Origin: JAENVT01 sp031404635
Lineage (GTDB): Bacteria; Actinomycetota; Acidimicrobiia; Acidimicrobiales; Ilumatobacteraceae
Direction of reading: 5' to 3'
Assembly: GCA_031404635.1 (NCBI GenBank)
Contig: JANNHY010000340.1
Location: 1-48,882, forward strand
Length of the DNA stretch: 48,882 nucleotides
The position numbers and the translations under genes are program-made. The notes below the pieces were generated by a model, which was given only the letters and a program-made list of their open reading frames with translations, did not search any database and was not told the origin of the DNA. Of the stretch, positions 31,243 to 39,484 are shown piece after piece. Every line of letters begins with the position of its first letter. The first letter of the stretch is position 1.

Positions 31243-31256
31243 GGGACTTAGGTCCC
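31243..31256. promoter_or_regulatory. DosR-box-like palindrome
   Basis: GGGACTTAGGTCCC lies between the cyclic-nucleotide gene and the membrane operon. The mycobacterial DosR core is GGGACTWWAGTCCC; this site differs at one position. A TATAAC -10 candidate for the membrane operon lies at 31190-31185. A regulator of the DosR/NarL type is present at 9658, but a link is only a guess. Confidence 0.4.
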
Positions 31257-31267
31257 GCGGAATCCTC

Positions 31268-31717
31268 TCAGTCGGACGGCGGCGCGGCTGTACCGCCGGA
31301 GATGTGGGCGTCGGCCTCGCGCAGGCGGGTGGCGATGCCCTTCAGGACGTTGCGTGTCACCGACGGCGACTCACGGAGAAACTGGGTGAATTCGGCGTGG
31401 CCGATGATCTCGACAGCGAGGTCGGTCTCGGCGGTGATCGTGGCGGTTTGCGGGCCGCCGTCGAGAAGCGAGATCTCACCGAAGAAGTCGCCGGGACCGA
31501 GGACCGCGACCAGCCGGCCATCGATGTTGACGTTCGCCGTGCCTTCGGTGATGACCGCGAATTGGTGTCCGGTCGCCCCCTGGTGGGTGATGACGGTTCC
31601 GGCGGCCAAACGCAATCCGGTGGTCAGGCGGGCGATGCTCTTCAACTCCTTGGCATCGCACAACGAGAACAGCGGCACATTAGAGAGCACGCTGTTGAGG
31701 GAAGCGTTGCGAGTCAT
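31268..31717 (-). CDS. Cyclic-nucleotide-binding domain protein
   Basis: A 149-residue protein made of one cNMP-binding beta barrel, with the phosphate-binding cassette in LGPGDFFGEISLLDGGPQTA. An Arg where cAMP-binding proteins carry the phosphate ligand is replaced by Gln (PQTATI), so cyclic nucleotide binding may be altered. There is no helix-turn-helix, so it is not a CRP-type DNA-binding regulator by itself. It may pair with another protein or act as a membrane-bound partner. ATG 31717 follows GGAGGAG. It sits just upstream of the membrane-protein unit, same strand, with a 103-base gap. Confidence 0.85.
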   Translation of the reverse strand: MTRNASLNSVLSNVPLFSLCDAKELKSIARLTTGLRLAAGTVITHQGATGHQFAVITEGTANVNIDGRLVAVLGPGDFFGEISLLDGGPQTATITAETDLAVEIIGHAEFTQFLRESPSVTRNVLKGIATRLREADAHISGGTAAPPSD

Positions 31718-32013
31718 GGATGTCTCCTCCAAGTGATGGCAATTCGCAGGTTACAACGCCTTGCTCGGTCGACGGAGCCGGAAACCTGCGGGCCATGGTG
31801 GATCGTCCGTTGCGCACTGTCACTCGGTGACATTCTCGTCGCGATGTCCGACCGACAGTGACCGGATCGGCAAGAAAGTGTCAAGTACGTCAGGCCTTGA
31901 ACAAGGTTCGCTCGAATCGCTTGTGCAATCGGCGCTGTTGGCCTTGGATGAGACCTGCGAAGTCGCTCACGGCGGGCCTTCGACACATGAATCTCAGGGA
32001 CGGGACGGACAAG
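31718..32013. other. Intergenic region without recognisable gene
   Basis: A 296-base divergent gap. It holds the upstream regions of the cyclic-nucleotide gene (minus) and the subtilase (plus). No stress-type promoter, hairpin or small gene stands out. Confidence 0.5.
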
Positions 32014-33612
32014 ATGACACGGAGCGATAGGGCCGCGATGACAACACGCGGCGCGACATGGGGCGGACGACCTGTTCGCTCGTTTCGCCCGGTCGCCAAG
32101 CGCCGCCTCGCAGAAGTGCTGGTGGTGTTGGGTATTGCAGTGCCGGCTCTATGGGGCTCGTCGGTGGCGTTCGCCGCGGAGCACGATCCCGCAACCGATC
32201 CATACTCGATGAAGGCCTTGACCGAGATCACCGGCGTCACCGAGTTTTGGAATCAGGGCTACACCGGTGCAGGAATCGACGTCGCAATCATCGACACCGG
32301 CGTCACTCCGGTTGAAGGCCTTGCCATCCCCGGGAAGATCGTCTACGGCCCCGATCTCTCCCTCGAATCGCAGGCGCCCAACCTCACAAATCTCGACACG
32401 AATGGTCACGGGACGTTCATGGCAGGTCTCATCGCCGGCAAGGACTCGACTCTGACCGAGCCCTACGCCGATGCTCCGGCAACGGCGTATCGCGGCATCG
32501 CCCCCGATTCTCGCATCGTCAGTTTGAAAGTCGGTACTGCGGATGGCGGCGTCGACGTGACGCAGATGATCGCCGCGATCAACTGGGTCGTCGACCACAA
32601 GAACGACAACGGGATGAACATCCGCGTCCTCAACCTCTCGTACGGGACGAACTCGACCCAGCCATCGGTGATCGACCCGCTGTCGTTTGCCGCCGAGCGG
32701 GCCTGGCGGGCCGGAATCGTTGTGGTAGCAGCGGCCGGTAACACCGGTTATCAACGAGGCATCGGCGCGCCGGGGCTCGCCGATCCGGCGTACAACCCGT
32801 ACGTCATCGCCGTTGGTGGCTATGACACGATGGGAACCGCGAACGAGTCCGACGATGTCGTCGGGTCTTATTCGGCAAGCCCCAACCGCAGGGACGCTCG
32901 TCGACCTGACTTCGTGGCGGTCGGGTCACGGTTGCAGGGCCTCCGCGTGGAGAACTCGTTCGTGGACATAAACCACGCGGAAGGTCTGCTCGGTTCACGC
33001 TACTTCCGAGGCACCGGCACATCGGAAGCTGCCGCGGTCACCTCTGGTGCGGTCGCGCTTGTCTTGGAGAAGTATCCGTCGATGCCACCGGATCAGGTGA
33101 AACGGTTCATCACCAGCACGGCCCGCTGGCTCACCACCAGCGCCCGCGCCAGCCGCCACAGCAATCGTGCGTTGGACTTCCGGTCGCTCGCTCACAATGA
33201 GCCGAGTCGACATTTCTACGCTCAGAACTACCCGGCGGCCACGGGCACTGGCTCGGTCGAGTTGTCTCGTGGCGGTGACCATCTGACGCGGGATGGCGTT
33301 GTGCTCGCCGGTGAGATCGACATCTTTGGTCAGCCGTTTGCTCCTGGCACCGCCGGCAGCAGCTGGTCGGGTGGTGTGTGGAACGGTTCGACGTGGTCGG
33401 GTTCGACGTGGTCGGGTTCGACGTGGTCGGGCTCGACGTGGTCCGGTTCGTCGTGGTCGGGTTCGTCGTGGTCGGGTTCGACGTGGTCCGGCTTGTCATG
33501 GTCGGGTTCGACGTGGTCGGGTTCGTCGTGGTCGGGTTCGAGCTGGTCGGGTTCGTCGTGGTCGGGTTCGAGCTGGTCCGGCCATACCTGGGCGTCAGCC
33601 ACATGGGGCTAG
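32014..33612 (+). CDS. Secreted subtilisin-like protease with WSG repeats
   Basis: A 532-residue S8 peptidase. A signal segment (about 20-50) has a basic RRLAEVLVVLGIAVPALWGS core and SSVAFA end. The catalytic triad is Asp94 (AIIDTGV), His132 (NGHGTFMAGL) and Ser337 (GTGTSEAAAVTSG). No long propeptide is seen. The last 85 residues are a pentapeptide array, [S/T]-x-W-S-G, which is a known feature of exported actinobacterial proteins and may bind wall or mediate export. ATG 32014 is used, with 32038 and 31987 possible. The c-di-GMP gene follows 10 bases after the stop. Confidence 0.88.
   Translation: MTRSDRAAMTTRGATWGGRPVRSFRPVAKRRLAEVLVVLGIAVPALWGSSVAFAAEHDPATDPYSMKALTEITGVTEFWNQGYTGAGIDVAIIDTGVTPVEGLAIPGKIVYGPDLSLESQAPNLTNLDTNGHGTFMAGLIAGKDSTLTEPYADAPATAYRGIAPDSRIVSLKVGTADGGVDVTQMIAAINWVVDHKNDNGMNIRVLNLSYGTNSTQPSVIDPLSFAAERAWRAGIVVVAAAGNTGYQRGIGAPGLADPAYNPYVIAVGGYDTMGTANESDDVVGSYSASPNRRDARRPDFVAVGSRLQGLRVENSFVDINHAEGLLGSRYFRGTGTSEAAAVTSGAVALVLEKYPSMPPDQVKRFITSTARWLTTSARASRHSNRALDFRSLAHNEPSRHFYAQNYPAATGTGSVELSRGGDHLTRDGVVLAGEIDIFGQPFAPGTAGSSWSGGVWNGSTWSGSTWSGSTWSGSTWSGSSWSGSSWSGSTWSGLSWSGSTWSGSSWSGSSWSGSSWSGSSWSGHTWASATWG
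33358..33609 (+). repeat. Tandem 15-base repeat coding Ser-Thr/Ser-Trp-Ser-Gly
   Basis: About 17 units of 15 bases each, the core being tggtcgggttcgacg, encode the C-terminal pentapeptide array of the subtilase. The first two and last two units are diverged (GVWNG, HTWAS, ATWG) and the middle ones nearly identical. Such an array can change length by slipped replication without shifting frame. Confidence 0.9.
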
Positions 33613-33622
33613 CCGATCGGAA

Positions 33623-36322
33623 ATGGGCCTCATGTTGAGGTCTCCGGTCGTCGATCAATGTGGTGTGACCGACGAGATCGTTGAGCAGGCCGCGCCTGGT
33701 GTTGGGGCGACCGTTCCCCGAATCGGGGGAACCCGCACCAAGATCGCGTTGCTATCGGTCGGATTGTGGGGCGCAGCAGGTCTGGTGGCGGTGGTGCTCG
33801 GTGGCAAGCAACATTGGACCGAACCGGCTTCCTGGCCGTGGTGGTTCGCCCTACCGGCGCTGGCGTCGTTGTTCGCGCTCACCGAGATCTTCGTCGTGCA
33901 CCTCCGCATCCGCTCCGACGCGCACACGTTCTCACTCGTCGAGCTGCCACTGGCGCTCGGGCTGTTCTTCGCCCAACCTGGCGTATTGATCGGCGCCCAG
34001 ATACTGGGAGCCGGGCTGGCGCTGGCGCTGCATCGCAAGCAGGGTCCACTGAAGTTGCTGTTCAACTGTGCAGTCTTTGCCTCGACCACCATTGCTGCGG
34101 TCGCTGTCTACCGGCTACTTGCTCCAATCCGTTCACCGCTCGACCAGGGCATGCTGGTGAAAGGAGGACTGGCCCTACTGATCGAAGCGTTGTTGTCGGT
34201 CGTGCTGGTATTCCTCGTCATCTCGATTTCGGCCGGTTCGTGGCGCCTCGCCGATCTGCGCTTGGGCGTCGGCTTCGGGCTCACCACGGCGATCTTCACG
34301 GCGAGCCTCGGCATCATCGCTGTCGTCGTGGTCGATGCCCAGCCAGGAATTGCCTGGCTGCTGATCGTGCCGACGGCCGGCACCTATCTGGCCAACTGGG
34401 CGTACACAACGCAGCGCCGGCGCCACGAAGGCCTCGACTTCCTCTACCAGTCGACGCAGTTGCTCAACCAGTCGCCGGAGTTGGAATCGGCCATTGTCGA
34501 CCTCCTCAGGCATGCCTGCGACACGTTCAACGCCGAATCGGCAGAGCTGATCTACCTGACCGAGTCGGGTGACGAGCCGGTCTGCATTCGCGTTGGGCCG
34601 GGCGAGCAGGTTCGTTCGTTGCAGGCGCTCGACGTCGGTCACCACGCCCTCATGGGCCTGCTGGCTACCGGCGAAGCGTTGATTCTCAAGGCAGCGATCG
34701 ATGGCCAGGGGTCGGAGTTCCTCAGACTGAGCGGTTACAACGATGCGATCATCGCCCCTCTGCTGGGTGAGGTGCGCGTCGTCGGCGCGCTGGTGATCGC
34801 CAACCGTTTGAGCGAGGTCGTCGGTTTCGACTCGACCGACGCTCGGCTGGCCGAGACACTTGCCAACCACACGACGACAGCGCTGGCGAACGGTCGCCTG
34901 GAACAGTCCCTTGAGCAGCTGCGGATCCTGGAAGGCCGCCTGACCTTCCAGGCGTTGCACGATCCGCTCACCGGCCTGGCCAACAGGACGTTGTTCCGCA
35001 CCAGCCTCAGCGAAGCGATCGAGCAGCACCACGGTGCTGTCGGCGCCGTGTTGTTCATCGACCTCGATGACTTCAAGACGGTGAATGACAGCTTCGGTCA
35101 CGCGACAGGTGATGCGTTGCTCGTCGAAGTAGGCATGCGATTGAAGACATGCCTCAGCGAGTCCGACGTCATTGCCCGTCTCGGTGGGGACGAGTTCGCG
35201 ATTCTGCTGGGCACGGTAACGGAGCAGGCGCAGGCGACGGCAGCGGCAAGGCGGATCCTGCAGTCCTTTGAGACCCCGGCGATAGTGACTCATCGGCGTC
35301 TCGACATGCGTGCCAGCGTCGGCATCGCCTTGATCGAGCCGGCTGCAGACCCTGAGACGATGATGCGCAACGCCGACACCGCGATGTACATGGCCAAGGC
35401 GCAGGGCAAGCACCGCATCGTGATGTTCGAGCCGTCGATGTATGAATCCAACGTGCACCGCTTCAACCTGCACAGCGATCTGCAGCGAGCGATTGCCGAC
35501 CACGAGCTCTCGATCCACTTCCAGCCGATCGTGCGCCTAGGTTCGCATGCCATCCTGGGCGCAGAAGCACTGGTCCGTTGGAACCACCCCACCCTCGGTC
35601 TGCTGTCGCCCGACAGCTTCCTTCCGGTTGCCGAGCAGACCGGATTGATCGCCGCGATCGACATGCTGAGCATGGATCAGGCCTGCGCCTGGCTTGCTCG
35701 GGTCGATCTCACCGACCCGGGCCTGGTGCCGTGGGTCAACGTCAACCTGTCACCGCACAGCTTTCGGGAGCCGGGCCTCATCGAGAGCATTGTCGGGACC
35801 CTTCGCCGCCACGGTCTGGTGCCCAACCGCCTCGGTATCGAGATCACGGAGAACTTGATGTCGGAGGAGGCGGATCGCTCCATCGAGACATTGCAGCAGC
35901 TGAAGACGATCGGGCTTCGGCTGGCTCTCGACGACTTCGGGACCGGCTACTCGTCGCTCAGCTACCTCCAGTCGCTGCCGGTTGACGTGGTCAAGATCGC
36001 CAAGCCGTTCATCGACGACATCGAATCATCGAACTCGCAGCGAGCGTTCACCACCGCGATCATCGCCCTCGGCGGCGCGCTTGACAAGTTCGTGATCGCC
36101 GAAGGCATCGAGCGCCCTGAGCAGCTCGAGATTCTGGAATCGTTCGGATGTGACGCAGGCCAGGGGTACTACTTCGCTCGTCCGATGGCCGAGGTTGCTT
36201 TCCTGGTCTGGGCTCGCCAGTGGCAGAAGTCTTGTACCCCGCCGGTGGTCACCGCCCTCACCTCGATTCGTACGACGTACAGAGCTGCGTTGTCCGCCAA
36301 GGTGTTCGACATCGTTGGGTGA
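33623..36322 (+). CDS. Membrane GAF-GGDEF-EAL cyclic-di-GMP protein
   Basis: An 899-residue protein. A membrane sensor region of about six to eight helices (about 40-250) is followed by a GAF domain (about 280-430), GGDEF (about 445-605) and EAL (about 620-865). The synthase signature is intact (LGGDEFA) as is FIDLDDFKTVNDSFGHATG. The phosphodiesterase signature is AEALVRW, with GIEITENLM, ALDDFGTGYSSLSYL and VKIAKPFI, so both activities may be kept. It sets c-di-GMP levels, controlling surface attachment or matrix. ATG 33623 is 10 bases after the subtilase stop; they may be co-transcribed. Confidence 0.9.
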   Translation: MGLMLRSPVVDQCGVTDEIVEQAAPGVGATVPRIGGTRTKIALLSVGLWGAAGLVAVVLGGKQHWTEPASWPWWFALPALASLFALTEIFVVHLRIRSDAHTFSLVELPLALGLFFAQPGVLIGAQILGAGLALALHRKQGPLKLLFNCAVFASTTIAAVAVYRLLAPIRSPLDQGMLVKGGLALLIEALLSVVLVFLVISISAGSWRLADLRLGVGFGLTTAIFTASLGIIAVVVVDAQPGIAWLLIVPTAGTYLANWAYTTQRRRHEGLDFLYQSTQLLNQSPELESAIVDLLRHACDTFNAESAELIYLTESGDEPVCIRVGPGEQVRSLQALDVGHHALMGLLATGEALILKAAIDGQGSEFLRLSGYNDAIIAPLLGEVRVVGALVIANRLSEVVGFDSTDARLAETLANHTTTALANGRLEQSLEQLRILEGRLTFQALHDPLTGLANRTLFRTSLSEAIEQHHGAVGAVLFIDLDDFKTVNDSFGHATGDALLVEVGMRLKTCLSESDVIARLGGDEFAILLGTVTEQAQATAAARRILQSFETPAIVTHRRLDMRASVGIALIEPAADPETMMRNADTAMYMAKAQGKHRIVMFEPSMYESNVHRFNLHSDLQRAIADHELSIHFQPIVRLGSHAILGAEALVRWNHPTLGLLSPDSFLPVAEQTGLIAAIDMLSMDQACAWLARVDLTDPGLVPWVNVNLSPHSFREPGLIESIVGTLRRHGLVPNRLGIEITENLMSEEADRSIETLQQLKTIGLRLALDDFGTGYSSLSYLQSLPVDVVKIAKPFIDDIESSNSQRAFTTAIIALGGALDKFVIAEGIERPEQLEILESFGCDAGQGYYFARPMAEVAFLVWARQWQKSCTPPVVTALTSIRTTYRAALSAKVFDIVG

Positions 36323-36352
36323 GTCGGGTCTGCTGACAGGCTGTGTCCAAGT

Positions 36353-36931
36353 TCAAACTGGGAGGATGGGGTCGTTGCCGGCGAGATCCCTGCCCAGCAT
36401 CACGACCACCGTTGCCTCGCCGAGCGCTGCCGGCCCGCCCGTGATCCAGACGGGCACAGGCATGCGGGTGACGGTGATGCCACCCATCACACGACCGATC
36501 GACGTGGCGACGTCGGCGCCGGCCGGAAGAAAGTACACCTTGCTGACATCGAGCCGGTCCTCGTTGCCAGCGGCGTTCGTGGGGTCGGCGGGGTGGAACC
36601 CGAGGGTGCCGAGCTCTTGACTGAGCTTGGACGCCGCACCCGTCACGCCGGAAGCATTGGCGACGATGATGACAGCACCCTCGGTGATCAGCGGGATCGT
36701 CGTGGTAGGCGGAATCGTGGTCGTCGTTGTCGTCGATGTCGTGCTGCTGGTGGTGGTTGTCGCTGGGATCGTGCTGGTCGTAGGAATGCTGGTCGAGTCC
36801 GCCGGCGTCGAGCGTGTTGGTGTCGTTGCCGTCGTGCTGGCGCCGGGCCCGAACGTGCAGCTGGCGAGCACCGAGACGAACGCGATCAGGGCAACTCCAG
36901 CACCTCTTGGTCTGGTCGTGCGCAAACTCAT
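36353..36931 (-). CDS. LytR_C-domain lipoprotein
   Basis: A 192-residue exported protein. A signal peptide ends in a lipobox (VSVLASC), so a lipid anchor is likely. A Thr/Ser/Pro linker (about 35-80) is followed by a LytR_C domain (about 85-190: GAVIIVANASGVTGAASKLS, KVYFLPAGADVATSIGRVMG). That domain occurs C-terminal in LytR-CpsA-Psr wall ligases; here it stands alone. ATG 36931 gives the usual start; the frame from 36952 is possible. It is convergent with the GGDEF-EAL gene. Envelope role inferred. Confidence 0.82.
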   Translation of the reverse strand: MSLRTTRPRGAGVALIAFVSVLASCTFGPGASTTATTPTRSTPADSTSIPTTSTIPATTTTSSTTSTTTTTTIPPTTTIPLITEGAVIIVANASGVTGAASKLSQELGTLGFHPADPTNAAGNEDRLDVSKVYFLPAGADVATSIGRVMGGITVTRMPVPVWITGGPAALGEATVVVMLGRDLAGNDPILPV

Positions 36932-37079
36932 CCGCGGGGCCTCGGCGAGCATTCGCTCATCCTGTCCACTCGCCAGGCAATAGACAAGTCAGCTACGTCC
37001 GAGGCGATGGCAAGGTTCCAACCTGATTCTCAATGTGTTCTTGGGGAATTCTCGAAGGATCGGGTGTTTGATAGCTGCC

Positions 37080-37961
37080 ATGTATTCCTCAGCCACCGAC
37101 GATCCTCTCCGCCCCCTCGCCGATCGGCGGACCTTCTTACGGATCGGCGGCATCACCGTGCTCGGACTGGCGGGCGCGGCGTGCGCCGGCTCGTCTTCGT
37201 CGCCTGCCTCCACCGCAGCTGCGCCGACTGACACCACTGCATCGTCGACCGAGCCGGCAACGTCGGCGGTTGAGAGTTCTGGCGCCTCCACTGCGGCCGC
37301 CGTCGAAACTGTCGACGTCACTGCTGTGACTTCGCCGGCACAGTCGGCCCTGACCGCCGCTGCCTTCGACGGGCTAGGCACGTGTTCGCTCATGCCCGAG
37401 AAGACGGCGGGACCGTTTCCTCTCGATCAACAATTCGATCGCAGCGACATCACCGAGGGCTATCCCGGCCATCCGATGCGCCTCGGTCTCCGCGTGCTCG
37501 ATGAGTCGTGCGCACCCGTTCCGGGCGCCACGGTGGAAATCTGGCACGCCGACGCAACGGGTGATTATTCGGCGTTCACCGACAACGGCCAGGGCAAGGA
37601 CGAAGGCAGTGGAACAACATTCCTGCGCGGCACACAGACTGCCGACGACAACGGAATCGTCGAGTTCCTGACCGTCTACCCCGGTTGGTACTCGGGGCGC
37701 GCAGTGCACATCCATCTGCGAGTTCACCTCGCCGACGAAACGGTCTTGACATCGCAGATGTTCTTCGACAGCGACTACACCGCCACTGTGTACTCCGGTG
37801 CGCCGTACGCCGAGTTCGGTCCGCCCGACACCTCTAACGAGGCCGACAACATCGCCGGCGATACCGAGGCCGAAGGCACCATGCTGCACACGTCGACGGG
37901 CGAAACGGCGAATGGAGCGGGAACTCTCGCACTGCTCAACCTGGGCATCGCCGCGATCTAG
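37080..37961 (+). CDS. Secreted intradiol ring-cleavage dioxygenase-like protein
   Basis: A 293-residue protein. The N-terminus has a twin-Arg signal (DRRTFLRIGGITVLGLAGA) ending in AAC, so Tat export and lipid anchoring are likely. A Ser/Thr/Ala linker of about 60 residues precedes a catalytic domain like the protocatechuate 3,4-dioxygenase beta subunit (about 100-290): MPEKTAGPFPLDQQF, VEIWHADATGDYSAF, TVYPGWYSGRAVHIHLRVH. The Fe3+ ligands (two Tyr, two His) map to the DYSAF, GWYSGR and HIHLRVH positions. Its natural substrate outside the cell is unknown; relatives are also annotated as cell-surface aromatic-degrading proteins. Confidence 0.85.
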   Translation: MYSSATDDPLRPLADRRTFLRIGGITVLGLAGAACAGSSSSPASTAAAPTDTTASSTEPATSAVESSGASTAAAVETVDVTAVTSPAQSALTAAAFDGLGTCSLMPEKTAGPFPLDQQFDRSDITEGYPGHPMRLGLRVLDESCAPVPGATVEIWHADATGDYSAFTDNGQGKDEGSGTTFLRGTQTADDNGIVEFLTVYPGWYSGRAVHIHLRVHLADETVLTSQMFFDSDYTATVYSGAPYAEFGPPDTSNEADNIAGDTEAEGTMLHTSTGETANGAGTLALLNLGIAAI

Positions 37962-38023
37962 AGATGGATGGAGACAGCACTCCTCCGGAGTGTCAGAATC
38001 ACGGCTGACACAGGGGGTATTTC

Positions 38024-38407
38024 ATGGCGATGGATTTGGTCATCGAGGTCGACAACCGTCCGGGTGCACTTGCCCAGGTGGCCGCGGCCATCAGCGACGC
38101 CGGAGTCAACCTCGCCGCGGCGACCTGTGTGGGCGTGGGTGACCGTGCCGAACTGCACATCCTCGTGCCACATGCCGAGGCCGCCCGGCACGCTTTGGCC
38201 ATCACCCATCAAGCTGTGGTGACCCGCGAGCGCGAGGTTGTCGTGGTCGAGATCGAAGATCGTCCCGGCGCATTGGCCGACCTCGCCAGAATCGTCGCCG
38301 AAGCTGGAGTCGACCTCGATCTGGTCTATGTCGCCACGAACAACAGGGTGGTGTTCGGCTCGCAAGATCTCCCTGGATTGAAGGCCGCGCTCGATCGGAA
38401 ACGCTGA
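38024..38407 (+). CDS. Double ACT-domain protein
   Basis: A 127-residue protein made of two ACT domains, each starting with the ligand-binding turn (DNRPGALAQVAAAISDAGVN and EDRPGALADLARIVAEAGVD). ACT domains bind amino acids. It has no enzyme domain, so it is a stand-alone regulatory or binding protein. It lies 19 bases before the proline-racemase-family gene, suggesting that it senses an amino acid related to that enzyme. ATG 38024 is used. Confidence 0.85.
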   Translation: MAMDLVIEVDNRPGALAQVAAAISDAGVNLAAATCVGVGDRAELHILVPHAEAARHALAITHQAVVTREREVVVVEIEDRPGALADLARIVAEAGVDLDLVYVATNNRVVFGSQDLPGLKAALDRKR

Positions 38408-38426
38408 ACGGGCTTCGGAGACGTCG

Positions 38427-39476
38427 ATGGTCGCCTCGCGGATCATTACGGTCGTCGGCTGCCATGCCGAGGGTGAGCAGGGTGACGTGATCACCGGCGG
38501 CGTGCTGCCGCCGCCAGGTGAGACGATGATGGGCAAGAAGTTGGCGTTCGAGCGAGATCACGACGAGATCCGCCGCCTGCTGATCTGTGAGCCGCGAGGC
38601 TCGGTTGCCCGCCACGTCAACTTGATCGTGCCATCCACCCGTCACGACTGTGCAGCCGGGGCGATCGTGATGGAGCCGACCGAGTATCCGCCGATGTCGG
38701 GCTCCAACACGATGTGTATCGCCACGGTGCTGTTGGAGACCGGCGTGATCCCGATGCTCGAGCCGGAGACCAGGTTCCGCCTCGACATGCCTGCCGGACC
38801 GGTCGACATCGTCGCCGAGTGTCGCGGTGGCAAGTGTATGTCTGTCACGTTGAAGAACGTGCCGGCGTTCGCCTTCATGCTCGATGCGGTGCTGGAGTTG
38901 GCGGGGTTCGGCTCGTTCGCTATCGACATTTCTTACGGCGGCATGATCTATGCCATCGTCGACGCCGCCTCGTTGGGCTTCGAGATCGTCCCCGACGAGG
39001 CCCGCGATCTCGCCGTGCTGGGTGAGCAGATCCGTGTCGCGGCGCGCCAGCAGCATCCGGTGGTCCACCCCGAACTGCCTGACATCAAGAACGTGTCGAT
39101 CGTGCAGTTCGCCGGCCCATTGGTGCACGACGGCAACCGCGTCAGCGCCCGCAACACGTGCATCGTTTCGCCCGGTCGTTCCGATCGTTCACCGACCGGC
39201 ACCGGCACGACGGCACGTATGGCGGTGTTGCACGCTCGCGGCGTGTTGCGGGTCGGCGGTGGACTGACCCATTCGTCGCTCATCGGTTCGGAGTTCCACG
39301 GCACGATCGTCGGTGAGACATCGGTCGCTTCGTTCCCCGCGATCGAGGCGACCATACGCGGCAGGGCGTGGATCACCGGTCTGCACCATTACATCGTCGA
39401 TGCCGATGATCCATGGCCGAGCGGTTACGTGCTGTCCGACACGTGGGGCATTTCCACCTCGGTGGTGCAGCAGTAG
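38427..39476 (+). CDS. Proline racemase-family enzyme (hydroxyproline epimerase/dehydratase type)
   Basis: A 349-residue member of the proline racemase superfamily. The first active-site position, usually Cys in MCGH, is Ser91 in PPMSGSNTMC. The second, usually Cys in SPCGTGTSA, is Thr257 in SPTGTGTTAR. Loss of both Cys suggests dehydratase rather than racemase activity, as described for trans-3-hydroxyproline dehydratases, although the exact pair varies. It follows the ACT gene by 19 bases in the same direction, so the two form a likely unit. Confidence 0.84.
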   Translation: MVASRIITVVGCHAEGEQGDVITGGVLPPPGETMMGKKLAFERDHDEIRRLLICEPRGSVARHVNLIVPSTRHDCAAGAIVMEPTEYPPMSGSNTMCIATVLLETGVIPMLEPETRFRLDMPAGPVDIVAECRGGKCMSVTLKNVPAFAFMLDAVLELAGFGSFAIDISYGGMIYAIVDAASLGFEIVPDEARDLAVLGEQIRVAARQQHPVVHPELPDIKNVSIVQFAGPLVHDGNRVSARNTCIVSPGRSDRSPTGTGTTARMAVLHARGVLRVGGGLTHSSLIGSEFHGTIVGETSVASFPAIEATIRGRAWITGLHHYIVDADDPWPSGYVLSDTWGISTSVVQQ

Positions 39477-39484
39477 CCGTTGGG

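Noticed and set aside
33330..33602. Open frame on the minus strand with DHDEP/DHVEP repeats
   Set aside because: It is the antisense reading of the Trp-Ser-Gly repeat array. The plus-strand protease frame is clearly the coded one.
33358..33609. Tandem repeats considered as a CRISPR array
   Set aside because: The 15-base units are contiguous with no spacers and code in frame for the protease tail.
34175..35518. 447-codon frame antisense to the GGDEF-EAL gene
   Set aside because: No domain likeness; the plus-strand frame carries the GGDEF and EAL motifs.
38012..38020. GGGTAT before the ACT gene as a stress promoter
   Set aside because: No GTTT-like -35 at the regulon spacing; the downstream genes are metabolic.
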